64,000 nucleotides of DNA from the NCBI GenBank assembly GCA_030704615.1, contig CM060733.1, positions 47,120,001 to 47,184,000 of the forward strand, given 5' to 3'. Shown piece by piece: positions 21,951 to 33,745 of the stretch. Each line of letters starts with the position of its first letter. Positions within the stretch are counted from its first letter, which is position 1. This stretch comes from Takakia lepidozioides (Eukaryota; Streptophyta; Takakiopsida; Takakiales; Takakiaceae). The translations under genes and the position numbers were made by a program. The notes under the pieces were generated by a model. That model searched no databases. It saw nothing but the letters and a program-made list of their open reading frames with translations, and was not told the origin of the DNA.

Positions 21951-22814
21951 TAAGTAGTGGGGCCCACTCAAAGGGTGCAGTTACACCCAAAATTACACGA
22001 GCGGATTAGCAATTCAACAATGAGTTTGTGATATCAATTGTAAAATTTTGGAATGAGTTGGCTAATTAATATGAATTATCAAAGTCTGCGTACACATCAT
22101 CCCAAATCTGAGCAGTAGAGGGGGCTATGAAGGACACAAGTTGATACTAAAAAAGATTGTGTATGTGGCATGTCTTGCACGAGTTATGCACCTAAACTTA
22201 ACTCCATCGACCAGCTATCAGAGCCCATAAAGACACCTCAAAGCCTGGCCCACTAAAGCAAAAGGGGTATCCTATGGTGTTGAAACCAATTAAAGTGTGT
22301 GACATTAATGAGGCCTGGTCAGCCCAAATTCAACTCCAAAATGTGTCAAACTGAAATTCGTCTCAATGAAAATGTGAGTAGGCGGATAGATAGTATAAAT
22401 CCACCCATGGTGTCGCTCACACCATGTTCTTCCCTAATCTGTCATTTTGTGCACCTAGGTATCTCCTCGATTGAGAGCAACAACTCTAGTCCTCCCGCCA
22501 TTTTTGTGGTCGTCTTCTTCCATGTTGCTCCTCCTTCCCACCACCATGGCCTGCTGCTACAGACCTTTTACTCTATTGCAGGTGGTCCCACTCTTGATTG
22601 ATGCACCCATGGGGGAGAGATGAGGGTGAAACGGCTGCTGTCTTCACCACGCTGCTTGGCCCGACGTTTGGCTATGGCCATTTTTTTTATTGTGCTTGCA
22701 CATGGCTGGAGCCCACCCACAGAATGGGGGGACCCAAGCACCTGGTGAAGATGGAATGTTGTTTTTTATGGCTGCATGTAGGTTATCCCCTGCCTCTGCA
22801 TAGGCCTTCACTGA

Positions 22815-24960
22815 CTAGCGCATGTCGAAGGCTTTCTTAGCTTGACATTCCTCAGCGCGGGCCCGCTTAGCTTCAGCTTGAGTGTTTTTTTCTGCTGCAC
22901 GTTTGGTTTTGGCTGCAAGGGCCTCCTCTTTCTTCCGCTCACGAGCTTTAATGGCCTCCTCTTTTAGGCTAGCTTTTTGTTCCAGAGATGCTAAGTATAC
23001 ATCTGATGTCATGATTGTTGACTTGCTATAGTCTATGATGGGATCGTTGGCATTCAATCTGACCCTCCTATTTGTATGTGCAGGTGCCTCTGGTAGCGTA
23101 AAAAAGCGCGAGATTGAGCTTGGCCTTGGCAGGGATGGCTGGTCCACCACCAACGAGGAGTCATCGTCGACCTCCATGGGCTCCTGACTCGCCCCCACTG
23201 CCTCCTCTTCATCGTCGTCGATGTCATTGGGCTGAACTTGGTCGTCCCCATCATCAACCACCACAAAGTAGTGGTGCTGGTCTTTGGTTGTATCCGACAC
23301 ACAAGTGCCCAATATCTCTTCTACGTGAAGCTTTGAAACCAGATCTTCTTCCTCTGGTTCTAGAGTGGTAGGATGCATGGGGTTTGTGCAGGTCTGCTCT
23401 TCTATTTGGTTTGAGAAACACTTAGATGGACCCATCTTTCCCACCATAGCTTCAGAATTGAGTGGCCAAATGCATGTAGTCTTGAACCCCTTTGCAATAT
23501 TGTGGGGGTTAGCCCCTTCTTCAAGGCAAGTGAGACCCATTGGGCCAGATCTTCCTTGAGAGCTCCTCTCCCCTTGTGAGCCATGGTCCATACATCTCTG
23601 TACTTCCGGAAAGGCTTGAATGGCTTGAACACAACCACATCAAGAGGCTGGAGTGCATGGGAAGTGTGGGAAGGAAGTGTAATCACGTCCAGTCCTACTG
23701 ATCTAGCTTGTTTGACAACATCTATAGTGACATGCGAGTTATGACCATCCAAGATCAGCAAGTGCCTATTTGTGATTGAGATCTCATTGCCCATTGCCTT
23801 TGTTGACTCCAAGAAATGTGAGATCCATTTGTGAAATAATATTGATGTCATCCATGCCTTCCTTTGCATTGCCATTGTAGCACCAGATTCGCATTTGTGA
23901 ATATAATTACGACAAAATCTTGTACCTTTGAAAATGTAGAAGTTCGGAATATAACTTCCTGCAGCGTTCATGCAGGTGAGGACACTCAACCATTCGCGTT
24001 GATCTGGCGTTATCGAATGGACAGCTCTTGAACCAACCTTGGCAAGCACAACAACACCTCCATTTCGCCCAGCTTGGGCCCCTGACTCGTCGCAATTCCA
24101 GATCCTGTTAGCCCCATAGTTATGCTTGTTGTACATTTCTGTCAAGTTAGCATAGAATGTTTGAACATTTTCAGGACATAGTCCCTTGGCCCTTCCACTC
24201 TCAAGTCCTTGAGCTACTTTGAGACTTAGGTGTGGATGTCTAGACCTGAACCATCTCACCCACCCCCAGCCGGGGATCCCTTGTGTGAAAGGTGTGAGCC
24301 GTTGTTGAGTAAGTTCTGCTACCTTGAGAGGAGTTGGGTTAGTGTCAATGGGTGATAAATATCTTGCATTTTTTCAATGTACTTCACTAGTTCATCCTCC
24401 TCCTTGGCATCTAGCGTTCCCTTGCTACCTCTCTTCCTTGTCATAGTAACTCCATACCGATGGTTTCGTAGACTAGTTGCAGGTACCCCAAACATCCGTG
24501 CCGCAGATCTGATGCCGTCCCCACGATCAACAGCTGCCATGGCTCCTTGGAGCTGCACATCAGTCTAGTTCCCGTTTTTATGTGGACGCGGTCCTCTTCT
24601 TGGTCGCCCTCCCGTCCTAGCAGGAACATCTTACTCTCCACATTGAAATTAGCTGGATGTGATGGTCCTTTTGTTGCATGTGTAGTTGTATCGACCATCA
24701 CTTCAGGTGGAAACTCTTTTGTAGATCCATGACCAACTTGAAATTCAACATTGGAATCCTGCCCTTGGTCCCATTGATAATATTGATCACTCTCGTCTTC
24801 ACTTTGACTGCCCTCATTTGCTGCATGTTCAATACGCTCATTGTATGCACGATCAGAGTCACTAGCCTGGCTGTCAATCTCTGCTGTGTTGTCACCCTCA
24901 TCAACTACCTCAGTGTTTGGCATCAAGAAAGCTTGGGAAAGCCTAAAATCTTGGTCCATG
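22815..24960 (-). pseudogene. pogo/Tc5-like DDE_1 transposase, frameshifted
   Basis: Read on the minus strand: an acidic N-terminus from the ATG near 24960 (MDQDFRLSQAF); a psq-type helix-turn-helix (QLQGAMAAVDRGDGIRSAAR, then FGVPATSLRNH); a CENP-B-type stretch reaching WVRWFRSRHPHLSLK; the DDE_1 core with NCDESG (first aspartate), LLILDGHNSH (second aspartate) and LPSHTSHALQPLDV; then IAKGFKTTCIWPLN and a coiled, charged tail rich in K, E and A. The frame shifts at least twice: near 24370 between the HTH and CENP-B parts, and near 23505 between the core and IAKGFK. A third break lies at about 24560 and could be an intron border. It is a mobilisation enzyme in origin but not expressible as one protein. 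Confidence 0.8.
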
Positions 24961-25501
24961 GCTACTGCAGCAAACACACGTCTCTCCTCTGATCTGAATC
25001 CTAGCAACTAAACTAGCAACTATCTTAAGTCTGCACTAAGCCTAAACTGATCCAGGAATCATCTCTAAGCTACGCAGCCCCCTCATGGATCGTGCACTGC
25101 AGTTAGCGAGATATGTGTATCGTAGTCATTCATAGTTTTCAGCGCAAGTTTCAAATGGCCCCCTAAGAATTTCAAATGGGCAGCCTATGAATTTGAATGT
25201 GAGCAGCCGCCCAGCACTGAATAAAAATTACATCGCCGCAAATCTGACCCACTTGGGCCTTCATACAACGTTAATTAAGTTAAGAACGTGTGTACACCAA
25301 AACCTCAGCTTAATAAGATGCAGCCCTAATCAAGTTACACATCGTATAATATTATGTACGCGTATGGTCACGTAACAAATCTACATGTAGAGGAGGATGC
25401 CCATAAGTGCATCCAATCTAGCCCATTGAATGCAGTGTCTCCATTTAAGGGGTATATAAACCCACTTTATGGCCCAAAAATAGGGGTCCATTTCAAGACC
25501 G

Positions 25502-27450
25502 GCTCATATTTGGGTGTAACTACCTTAATGGTTACACAACAAGGATGAGGCCCAAACAAAATCATATGTAGGAGAAAACCTCATTCAATGGAAGGTTGTG
25601 GACTTTCATGGAAAGTTGGTTGCTCATCATACTACACCCATGCAAAAGATGGGATTTAATAATAATAATAATAAAATGAACTTTCAATGTTTGCTACTTT
25701 GGCCTACTTCACACGAAGAGTGTAGGAAGTTGAAAAGAAACTAAAGCTTGAGTGCCCTCACGCTAGACCACATGTGGTTTGTGGTCTACATGATTTTAGT
25801 TGGACTTCAAACTTTGCATGCACCCGATGCATGTTGTCGTTAAGCTTGGGAAACAAGAACGGAGTGAAAAAAAAATCGTTTAGATCTCTAAACATAGCAC
25901 CTAATTATACTCTAGTTGTGGACCTTTTGTGGAACCTAAATGAACATTTTTGGACTTAAGTGAATACTCGTGGATAGGATATACACCATTGTGGACTTTC
26001 AAGATTTTGGATTCTGCATGGAAAATAATGGAAATGGCTGGAAAACTTTAATACCCACTTTGGACACTTTTGGAAGGCGAGGGTACTACCCGGGAGGCAG
26101 CGGGGACAAGGAGGGTCCAGTGGGGGCCAGAACCCAGGCCCTAAATGACTTTAAATACAAAACATGACCCTATCTTCATGAATTAACATGGGTAGTTCAG
26201 TGGTTAGGAGTAGTCATTGGGGCTTCATAGAGCAGGGGTTGAATTCCCCTTCCCGCTCTCCCCCTCAACGCTAGTACTTTTTTTTTTTCTCTTAAAGAGA
26301 AAAACAAATCTCTACTACATCCACACACCGTGTTTTCTAGTTTCTACCTGTGTGTTGAATTTGGCATGCACTGGAGCTATAGGCAATGGCAAGAGAGGCT
26401 CGAATTCCCACCACACTTTTTCGTGAAGTACACACTTGCAAATCTACATATAAGCCCCCCACCTCCCCTTGCTGCTCCCTCTCTCTCTCTCTAGAAAAAC
26501 TGAGATTGAGGGTGACTGAGCGGGATAGGCACATGGAAACTAAGAGACTGAGAGGCTGAAAACAAATATGCAGAAAAGAGACCCTACCACACCACTCTGG
26601 TTGTACCCATATTCACCCTATTCCCAACAACTGAATCGTGATCCCCATCAGCCATTCATGAACATCAGCCTTGTCTTCAATCGTTATACTAATGAAACAT
26701 CACAATCTACTGTCCGTATATGGCGCCTTCCCTCATGACGCTGGCAGACTTCAGAGTTTAAATATTCCAAGACACCCAATCTACATGAGCAGCTGGTCAT
26801 GAGGTCGAGATGAACTGAACCCCCACATCTGAAGCCTTACCCAAATATGACACCGAAGCAGGACTGTAGGTTAGTTTTCCCACTATCTACTCATGGTTTA
26901 AAACTGAAAACAAATGCAGTAAGCAAGAATTTGATCAGGAAATGAGCTGCCGCTGCTCATAGACAACGATCCTTCATCACTCAAATACCAATTGCTACCT
27001 ATGGTAGCTTTCCTGAGCTAGAGCTCGAGCCAACCGTGTAATCTCCCAAATCCCAATGCCAAAACCATGCAACCAGTGCCCTAATGTCAACTGGAAATTA
27101 GTTACACCATCTTGGCTCGTAATCAATCACTACATGCTGCCGCATCAACTAAGTATCAAGGATGAAAAGAACAGCTGCCTCACTAGATGGAAACCCATCT
27201 TCAAGGAATCAAAACATAACCCATGGATCAGTCTCCCTTGCTTCAGTTCATAGTTAATTGCTGCAGACCAACCAGCCCATCTACCGAGAGTATAGCCGCA
27301 CCAAGGATGATTGACCTAAAGTGAAGATGCCCCAAATTAGTGACAACGATAATACCCATGGAATCGACCAGCCATCAGCCACAAGTTGCAGCACTTAGAC
27401 CTGAATGCCCATCATCATCAGTTACCCCAAACAACCACCTTCATCTTCCT
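25502..27450 (-). repeat. Right inverted-repeat arm (interrupted)
   Basis: Reverse complement of the left arm in three blocks: about 25502-25530, about 25623-26440 and about 27177-27450. The interruption at about 26445-27178 has no match in the left arm and includes a CT-microsatellite (CTCTCTCTCTCT near 26480). No gene is visible in it. Confidence 0.85.
26187..26300 (+). repeat. tRNA-derived SINE in right arm
   Basis: TAGTTCAGTGG (A-box-like) and GGTTGAATTCC (B-box-like) are followed by a T-rich tail (TTTTTTTTTTTCTC). It is the inverted partner of the left-arm copy. Confidence 0.6.
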
Positions 27451-27456
27451 TCAATA

Positions 27457-28141
27457 ACAATTATCATCTCAGGTTCACACCGCTCCATGGAGCCTCCTTC
27501 TCACCATCAAATCGACTACGTCCTCCGAACCTCTCTCTCAACTATCTTATCTCCCACTACAATGCCAAAGAAAAAAAGTCTAGATTGCCTGAAGCACCAG
27601 GTTTAAATCCTATCCAACATCTACCCTGCTGCCGCCAAAGCTTCCCGCCATGCCTTGGCCTCCATATCTAGAAAGCTGCAGAAGCTGCGAAGAATCAAAC
27701 TTATGTCATAACTCAGCCGAAACTACATAAAAGCTACGAGCTGCCAGGCATCAATTGCATACCAGTCCATTGCTTACATCAAACCTGGATTTTGTTGCAT
27801 GTCACCCCAGTCCCCCTTTCCAATAAGAAAGGCCCTGCAGCAAATGATGACCTGAGAGGCAAAGCTCTTTGTTGGTACAATTGTGTGAACCAACAATGCA
27901 GCTGCACCCAAGTGGGGCTTGAACCCACTCGCATGCTTGCAGGGTGAAAGGTGCACGGGGCAAACTGCAAGTACTATGGCCTGCTGCTCGCCAAGGCCAT
28001 GGTACTTGCCCCCCCTATAACATGCAAAGTATGGATGCAATGGATGCAAGACCGAGCAAATGGATGCAATGGAAATGCCCACCCCCCCCAAAATCCCCAC
28101 AATGCAGAATGTATGCAAGGAACGTCTTGTATCTTATGTAG
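27457..28141. other. Unassigned sequence with one tRNA-like B-box
   Basis: No convincing coding frame. A minus-strand GGGTTCAAGCCCC near 27907-27919 looks like a polymerase III B-box, but no matching A-box was found at the right distance. The GC-poor remainder shows nothing I can assign. Confidence 0.4.
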
Positions 28142-29803
28142 CTAGTCATTGCCAGAATCCAAAGCTGCAATTGCAGCCCTTATCCCTTCTTCAGCATATT
28201 CAGGCAATTTGTAAACCGGATCATTCCCTGCAACCCTGTAGTCGCATGGCAGCATAGGAAACTTGATGGCACGCACATGTTCAGAGTGCAGAAAGACCAC
28301 TTGTGATTTTTTCAGAAATACATACGTGTCTTCCGCTCTCCCCCACTTCTGGTAATACTTTCTTGCAATTACCATGTCCCCGTCTACAACGAAGTGCCCC
28401 ATGCATCAGTGAATGGCTTCTTCACTGCATGGAGAGCCCGACTACAACAAATGATGTTAAAGGTCTACCTGCTCATCATTGTTTTCCTCAGCATTGACTG
28501 CGAAATTGTCTCCAATTTCAATGAGGGATGCCAAATAATCACCATTGATGCCAAACTGGTCCCAATCCTCATCTGCATCTTTCTCCATGGCATGCCTGAC
28601 ATTTGCAGTGTTCTTCGGGGTCAAGATCTGCAACTCCCATTCACCAGTCCATGCAACATTCTCACAATTGTTCCATGCTGAGTCAATAAGTAAGTAAGTA
28701 TGACGCCTCCCGAAGGGAGCGTAACTTATGGTGTCACTTCACCACAAGGGCTACCTGCCTTCCAGCTGAAAGGTGGACACCTTCATGACACACCAGACCG
28801 TGGTTTGAACCCACAACCACATCCAACGTGGTATGTGCCCATTACCACTGGGCTACATGCTGGTTGTCTGCTGAGTCAATACAGAAACAACAGAAGCAAG
28901 CCAACCCTTTTATCATGAGTTTGTTAGTATCGCGACTGGCAACAGATCTGACTGAATGTAGTTTCTTGATTCCCTTGATAACATCACAGTCATGCAGTGA
29001 ACGACGGTTGATATCCTCTTTTTACATCCCAGAAAACTCGACGGACATAAGATCTCTGCCAGTAGGAAAACTCTGGTCTTGAGGACAACCGTTCTCTCAA
29101 AAATCTTACAACATCCTCCGCATTTTGCAGCTTCGGGCCTGAGACATCTAGCTGTGCAGTACGTAGGTATCTTTTGACAACTGCACCTGCTCCATTATGA
29201 GGGCCCTTGCCGTGCCCTGTACCAAAGAAGCTCCAAAGCAAAGTGCAACCCCCCGTGAGATGAGGGTACCTGCTGACTTTGGACTTGAATTGAGAAGAAC
29301 ACCCATCACTCATATCCAATGTTGTGATGGACGAAACAAGGTAGTGGTTACATGCTGCCAATGCAGCTGCAACCAATGTTGAACAAAGTAGTTGTCATGT
29401 GTTTTGTCGTCCGAGATAAAAAATGGTATTCCATCAAGCTATCAGAGCCAGGGCCACTCAAATTTGGGTTAGGATTTCGACGCCAGGTTATTAAGACCAA
29501 GATTGTAATCTGGTAAGAATGCCAGTGCATGCTTTGCACTTCATTCTGAATTTCAAAACTGTAATTTTCCGCAAAATCGACCACTGAAACCAATACGACA
29601 GCAGGAAAATTCTTCAAGCACTCTTTGAACTGTCTGTCTTCCCACTGAGCAACAAAATTATGACGAATGAAGAACTGAAGTTTAGGCTTCAAATACCGAA
29701 TAAGCTCGTGAGGTGGAGTCCGCTTGTAGAGGAGGGTGAGTTTCTTTCTTTCTTCTCCTTTCTTTGTCAAGATTGTTTGTAAAGAGAAGTGCCTCCACTG
29801 CAC
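28142..29803 (-). pseudogene. Decayed RNase H-like transposase relic (family not named)
   Basis: Three minus-strand blocks read in order. The first (29803-29400) holds KRTPPHELIRYLKPKLQFFI and VVDFAENYSFEIQNEVQSMHW. The second (29376-28990) holds LDMSDGCSSQFKSK, LLWSFFGTGHGKGPHNGAGA, VVKRYLRTAQLD and LQNAEDVVRFL. The third (28402-28142) is a basic tail. D-F-x-E-N-Y, S-D-G-x-x-x-Q-F-K and H-G-K-G-x-x-x-G-A-G recur, as I recall, in uncharacterised proteins spread through plants and animals. Spaced aspartates in such settings suggest a DDE/RNase H-like nuclease. Frames are shifted between blocks. The name of the superfamily is left open. Confidence 0.5.
28720..28862 (-). repeat. tRNA-derived SINE (minus strand)
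   Basis: On the minus strand TAGCCCAGTGG (A-box, 28845-28855) is followed about 35 bases on by GGGTTCAAACCA (B-box, 28801-28812) and then a tRNA-unrelated body. The A-box is identical to that at 57641-57651, so both belong to one SINE family. Confidence 0.6.
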
Positions 29804-30039
29804 TAGGTGCTATGATGAATCATCATGCTCAAGAGGGCACAGAGATAGGTTTTCAACACCACAAGCTTGGCACTCTCCATACATGCACTCTTTCCTGTGC
29901 CAATCACTATACTCATCTTTTGGGCATACCACTGACTCCCACATATGAGTAACCCTCGAAAAAGTATATAGAGCACCTCTGCAGCCCTGTACAACATCCG
30001 GCTGACATATATATTCACATTCACAATCACATGATCCAT

Positions 30040-31270
30040 TACAATGGATACCTGTGTAATTTCCTATGTATCCAAATGCCTCTCCTATGTCGAGGCCCCT
30101 CTAAGCCCAAGTGCAATCTTCTATTCATGTATCCAAGTGCATCTTCCATGTAGAGGCCCAAGTGTCCATTGTCATGTAACTTGCCAAAGTGCAATATCCT
30201 ATGTATCCACGTACGTCTCTCATGTCAAGGCCCAATTTATTTTTTCCATTAATTTGTTGAGTAGTAATATATCCATTAATTATTGATATATCTCCCGTCA
30301 AGGCTCCGAGGAAAGCCCACTTTGCTATTTTTCCCGAATTTCCAGCGACCAGAAGTACTTGAAATGACACATCTCCCACACCGTAGGTCCAAAAATCATG
30401 GTACCAAGCCGGTGCACCCCTCCTCATCAAGGGCTTTCCAATGGTACCAAGCAACCGGGGGGGGGGGGGGGGGGGGGCAGCAAATTGGGACATCTCAATG
30501 CTACAAAACAAAACAAAACAAAAAAATTGGCTTCTTTCATATATTGACTAGGGTGGCCTGTGCTGTTGGCCCAAGTGTCCAGTGTCAACTAATTAGTATA
30601 AGTGCAATCCCCGATGTATCCAAGTGCGTCTCCTATGTCGAGGCCCAAGTGCGACCTAAAGTGTAGCCTATGCCATTGGCCCATGTGTGAAGAATTGAAA
30701 TCTAAGACCAAGTGCAATTTCCTATGTATCCAAGTGTGTCTCCTAGGTCAAGGCCCTCTAAGCCCAAGTACAATCTTCTATTCATATGTCTAAGTGCATC
30801 TCCCATGTAGAGGCCCAAGTGTCCAGTGTCATCTAAGCCTAAGTGCAGTCTCCTATGTATTCAAGGGCGTCTCCTATGTCGAGGCCCATCTAAGCCCAGT
30901 GTGCAATCTCCTATGTCATCTAAATCCAAATGCATTTATTTTCCACGCCAGATTTGAACCGGAGACCTTTCCCTTGATATCTCTCCGGATCCTGTCGAGG
31001 CTCCAACCATTGTCCCATGAAGCCCACTTTGCTATTTTTCGTGAATTTCCAGCGACCAAAAGTACTTGAAATTCCACATCCACATCTCCCACACTGCAAG
31101 TCCAAAAATCATGAGATCAAGTCGGTGCACCCCTCCTCATCAAAGGCTTTCCAACAGTACCAAGCACCAAGGCTGGGCCCCGCGGTTTGGGACATCTCAA
31201 CGAGACAAAACAAAACAAAACAAACAAACAAACAAACAAACAAACTAGCTTCCTTCATATATTGATAGGT
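30040..31270 (+). repeat. Dispersed repeat block with ATGTATCCAAGTGC core, plus orientation
   Basis: Several copies of a roughly 100-bp module: TCCTATGTATCCAAGTGC, GTCTCCTATGTCGAGGCCC, AAGTGTCCAGTGTCA and CTAAGCCCAAGTGCAAT. Two copies are joined to a second module (TTCCAGCGACC...GTACTTGAAAT...CCACACCG...TTTCCAA, ending in AAAC repeats) at 30300-30520 and 31010-31245. A run of 21 G lies at 30457-30477 and an AAAC/AAACA microsatellite at 31205-31245. No coding capacity is seen. A minus-strand B-box-like CCGGTTCAAATCTGG (near 30950) hints at a SINE origin of part of it. Confidence 0.7.
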
Positions 31271-32250
31271 AATGTCAACTCATTCCACTATTTCCCTTTG
31301 AGAAGCAGATGATCTAGAAATGGGGTTGTCAGCACCACCCAACATGCTCTAGTTGGCTTGAACACTCCCGCTCCGCAAGCTCCCATTTCGCAAGCTCCCA
31401 TTTCGTAAGCTCCCGCTTTGCAAGTTCCTACTGTGCATGCTCTTGCCCCATTTGCCACTACCCGGCCCTTGTATCTCAGGGACCCCAACAGACACCATGG
31501 CCTAGAATGTTGTGTCTGGTTCCCTTCATTTTTCCCCTGTCCCTAAGCTCTGGGACTAGTGTTCAAAGACCTGCTGCAGTGAAATATGCCCACATTGTGA
31601 TTGATGACTCGACCCTAGCTCCTAATCCCTCTGCTGCAACTATAATTGTCCCAGAGCTGTGATACAGGGATAGAATTAATCACATCATACTGATTAGTGT
31701 CCCCGTCAATGCATGTTGAGGTCTGGTACCCCACTCTCACTCAATTCTGCCTTACCCACTGGGAGGCTAGATTCTCCAGGATCACAAACTTTCACCATGA
31801 CAGTCTCTCTCTACTTGGATCCTCGCGAAGAAGACCGTGTTTGTCTCGATTTGCTCTCTTTCTGTTCGTTTCAAAGGTCTAGGAGTGTTTATTTGTTGTA
31901 CGACGGCTTCTTACTTAGGAAATCACAATAAACTTTGATAAGCACCACCCCCTTAATGCTCCTCCTTTCGGTTTGTCACTTCAAATAAAGGGAGACTATC
32001 ATGCAGTTTGTCTTATTTGTTGCACTTGACCAGATATGGAGAGAGAAGAGAGAGAGGAATGGCTTCATCCATCCGCCATTTTTGACCAATGGTGTTGAAT
32101 AGATTGATCCTGTGCATTAGGCCACGCCGTGACGTGTTTAAAATTAATGTAATGCCACATAAACCTTGAGAGATAACAAGGGAAATGTCTCCGGTTCAAA
32201 TCTGGTCGTAGGCTCTATGGAAAAAAGATGCAATTGGACTTAGATGACAT
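31271..32250. other. Unassigned, possibly degenerate retroelement sequence
   Basis: Plus-strand frames read short retroelement-like bits between stops, but no diagnostic motif is intact. I see no gene. A palindrome-like run of CGCAAGCTCCCATTT repeats (31375-31430) is a short minisatellite. Confidence 0.35.
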
Positions 32251-32870
32251 TGGACCCTTGGGCTAACATCAGAGGCTACCCTAGAGGTCGCACTTGGGCC
32301 TCGACATAGGAGACGCACTTGCATACATAGGAGATTGCACTAGGGCTTAGATGACACTTGACACTTGGGCCAATGGCACAGGCTACCCTAGAGACGGGAG
32401 ATACATCAATAATGATAGGATATATTACTACTCAATAAATTCATGGAAAAAAATTAATCGGGCCTTGACATGGGAGACGTATTTGGATACATAGGAGATT
32501 GCACAATAGGCTTAGATGGGCCTCGACATGGGAGACGCACATGGGAGATGCCTTTGGATACATAGGAGCTAACACACTTGGATACATAGGAGATTGCATA
32601 CTAGATGGGCCTCGACATGGGAGACGCACATGGGAGATGCCTTTGGATACATAGGAGACACACTTGGATACATAGGAGATTGCACTTGGCTCCAACCATT
32701 GTCCCAGGAATTCCCACTTTGCTATTTTTCCGGAATTTCCAGCGACCCAAAGTACTTGAAATTCCACATCTCCCACACCGCAGGTCCAAAAATCGTGAGA
32801 CCAAGCCCGTGCACCCCTCCTCGTTGAGGGCTTTCCAACGGGACCAAGCACCAGGGCTACTTCACATTAA
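32250..32870 (-). repeat. Dispersed repeat block, minus orientation plus second module
   Basis: The ATGTATCCAAGTGC module occurs here as its complement (GCACTTGGATACATAGGAGA and GGGCCTCGACATGGGAGACG, each several times, with a direct duplication at 32520-32560 and 32606-32650). At 32695-32865 the second module appears in plus orientation. The junction between opposite orientations forms a large imperfect inverted repeat with 30040-31270. Confidence 0.7.
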
Positions 32871-33114
32871 TGCGCTATCTATCAACATATGTTGTATTGT
32901 ATTGATGGAATGAGCTAGTGTAAATGCTAAGTGAAGTGGCTCTTAGTTACACTGGCTTTGGCTGGAGTGTTTTATCTCTCATTAGAAACTCTATTCCTGA
33001 TAAAAATATCTTTTAATAGAATGACGAATAAAAAATATCCAAATAAAATCCTCAAATAATGATAAAATTAGTTGTATATTAGATGAAAAAAATTGTCTGC
33101 TAATTAATATAGGG

Positions 33115-33250
33115 TAGCCTATGCCGTTGGCCCAAGTGTCTAGTGTCAAGTGTAAGATCTTCTATTATCACAATGCGTCTCCTATGTCGAGGCCCAAGTG
33201 TGACCTCTAGTGTAGCCTATGCCATTGGCCCATGTGTGAAGAATTGAAAT
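33115..33250 (+). repeat. Dispersed repeat fragment, plus orientation
   Basis: Contains GGGTAGCCTATGCCGTTGGCCCAAGTGTC and GTCTCCTATGTCGAGGCCC in parts, as in the block at 30040-31270. It abuts the coding-like relic on the minus strand. Confidence 0.65.
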
Positions 33251-33254
33251 CTTT

Positions 33255-33600
33255 ACATCGTACTGAAACGTAGCGAGACGCTTCCGAGTGATATCTTTTG
33301 CATTAGGACTGACTCGTGTTTGGGACACCCACCAAGAGACCACAACATCCCTCGTTGCAACTGAAATTGTATCACGTCTCGTCTTCCTTATAGGCAAACT
33401 CCACATGAATCCTTTGCGAGCAGATGCCATATCCTCGCGGCGTGCTACTGCCGCGCTTATATTACGGGGATGAACAACTAACAGAGATGCCGTAGATCTA
33501 TACGAGGAACCACACCCATTGTTAACCACTGCTGTTAGTAGTGCATGCTTGCTCGCTAATTTGCCTGCGGAGTTAGGGTTTTTAATCTCAGCCACATAAG
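33255..33600 (-). pseudogene. Transposase-type coding fragment captured between repeat copies
   Basis: Minus strand: MASARKGFMWSLPIRKTRRD, then VVVSWWVSQTRVSPNAKDIT and RKRLATFQYDVK before it runs into repeat sequence. It is open for about 110 codons, including an upstream AAEIKNPNSAGKLASKHALL part. A W...RVSPN.KDI.RKR string is, to my memory, seen in the N-terminal part of proteins of the same group as the relic at 28142-29803. That link is weak. The fragment is bounded on both sides by dispersed repeats, as if carried by them. Confidence 0.35.
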
Positions 33601-33745
33601 AGATTGCACTTGGGTTTAAATGACAGTGGACACTAGGGTCTCTACACGGGAGATGCACTTGGATATATAAAAGATTGCACTTGGGCTTAGATGGACCTCG
33701 ACATAGGAAACGCACTAGGATACATAGGAAATTTGTCGCGCACCT
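33600..33745 (-). repeat. Dispersed repeat fragment, minus orientation
   Basis: GAGATTGCACTTGGGTTTAAATGACA and GATGGACCTCGACATAGGAAACGC in parts show the complement of the 30-kb module. It lies opposite in orientation to 33115-33250, so the coding fragment at 33255-33600 sits between inverted copies. Confidence 0.65.

Larger units (their letters stand above)
20817..27450. mobile_element. 6.6-kb long-inverted-repeat element with DDE_1 transposase relic
   Basis: The left arm (20817-21950) is the reverse complement of sequence in 25502-27450, starting AGGAAGATGAAGG on the left and ending CCTTCATCTTCCT on the right. The right arm has about 735 extra bases (about 26445-27178) and about 95 more near its inner end. 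The hexamer TCAATA flanks both outer ends (20811-20816 and 27451-27456). The unique centre encodes a pogo/Tc5-like transposase on the minus strand. Tc1/mariner-type elements duplicate TA, so a 6-bp duplication is unusual. The outer arms may belong to a different carrier element. Confidence 0.75.

Noticed and set aside
26189-26260. Functional tRNA gene
   Set aside because: Polymerase III boxes are present, but no cloverleaf with paired acceptor stem can be formed, and the same sequence lies in the opposite arm; it is a SINE.
27890-27970. SINE or tRNA gene on the minus strand
   Set aside because: Only a B-box-like sequence is seen; no A-box at the needed distance.
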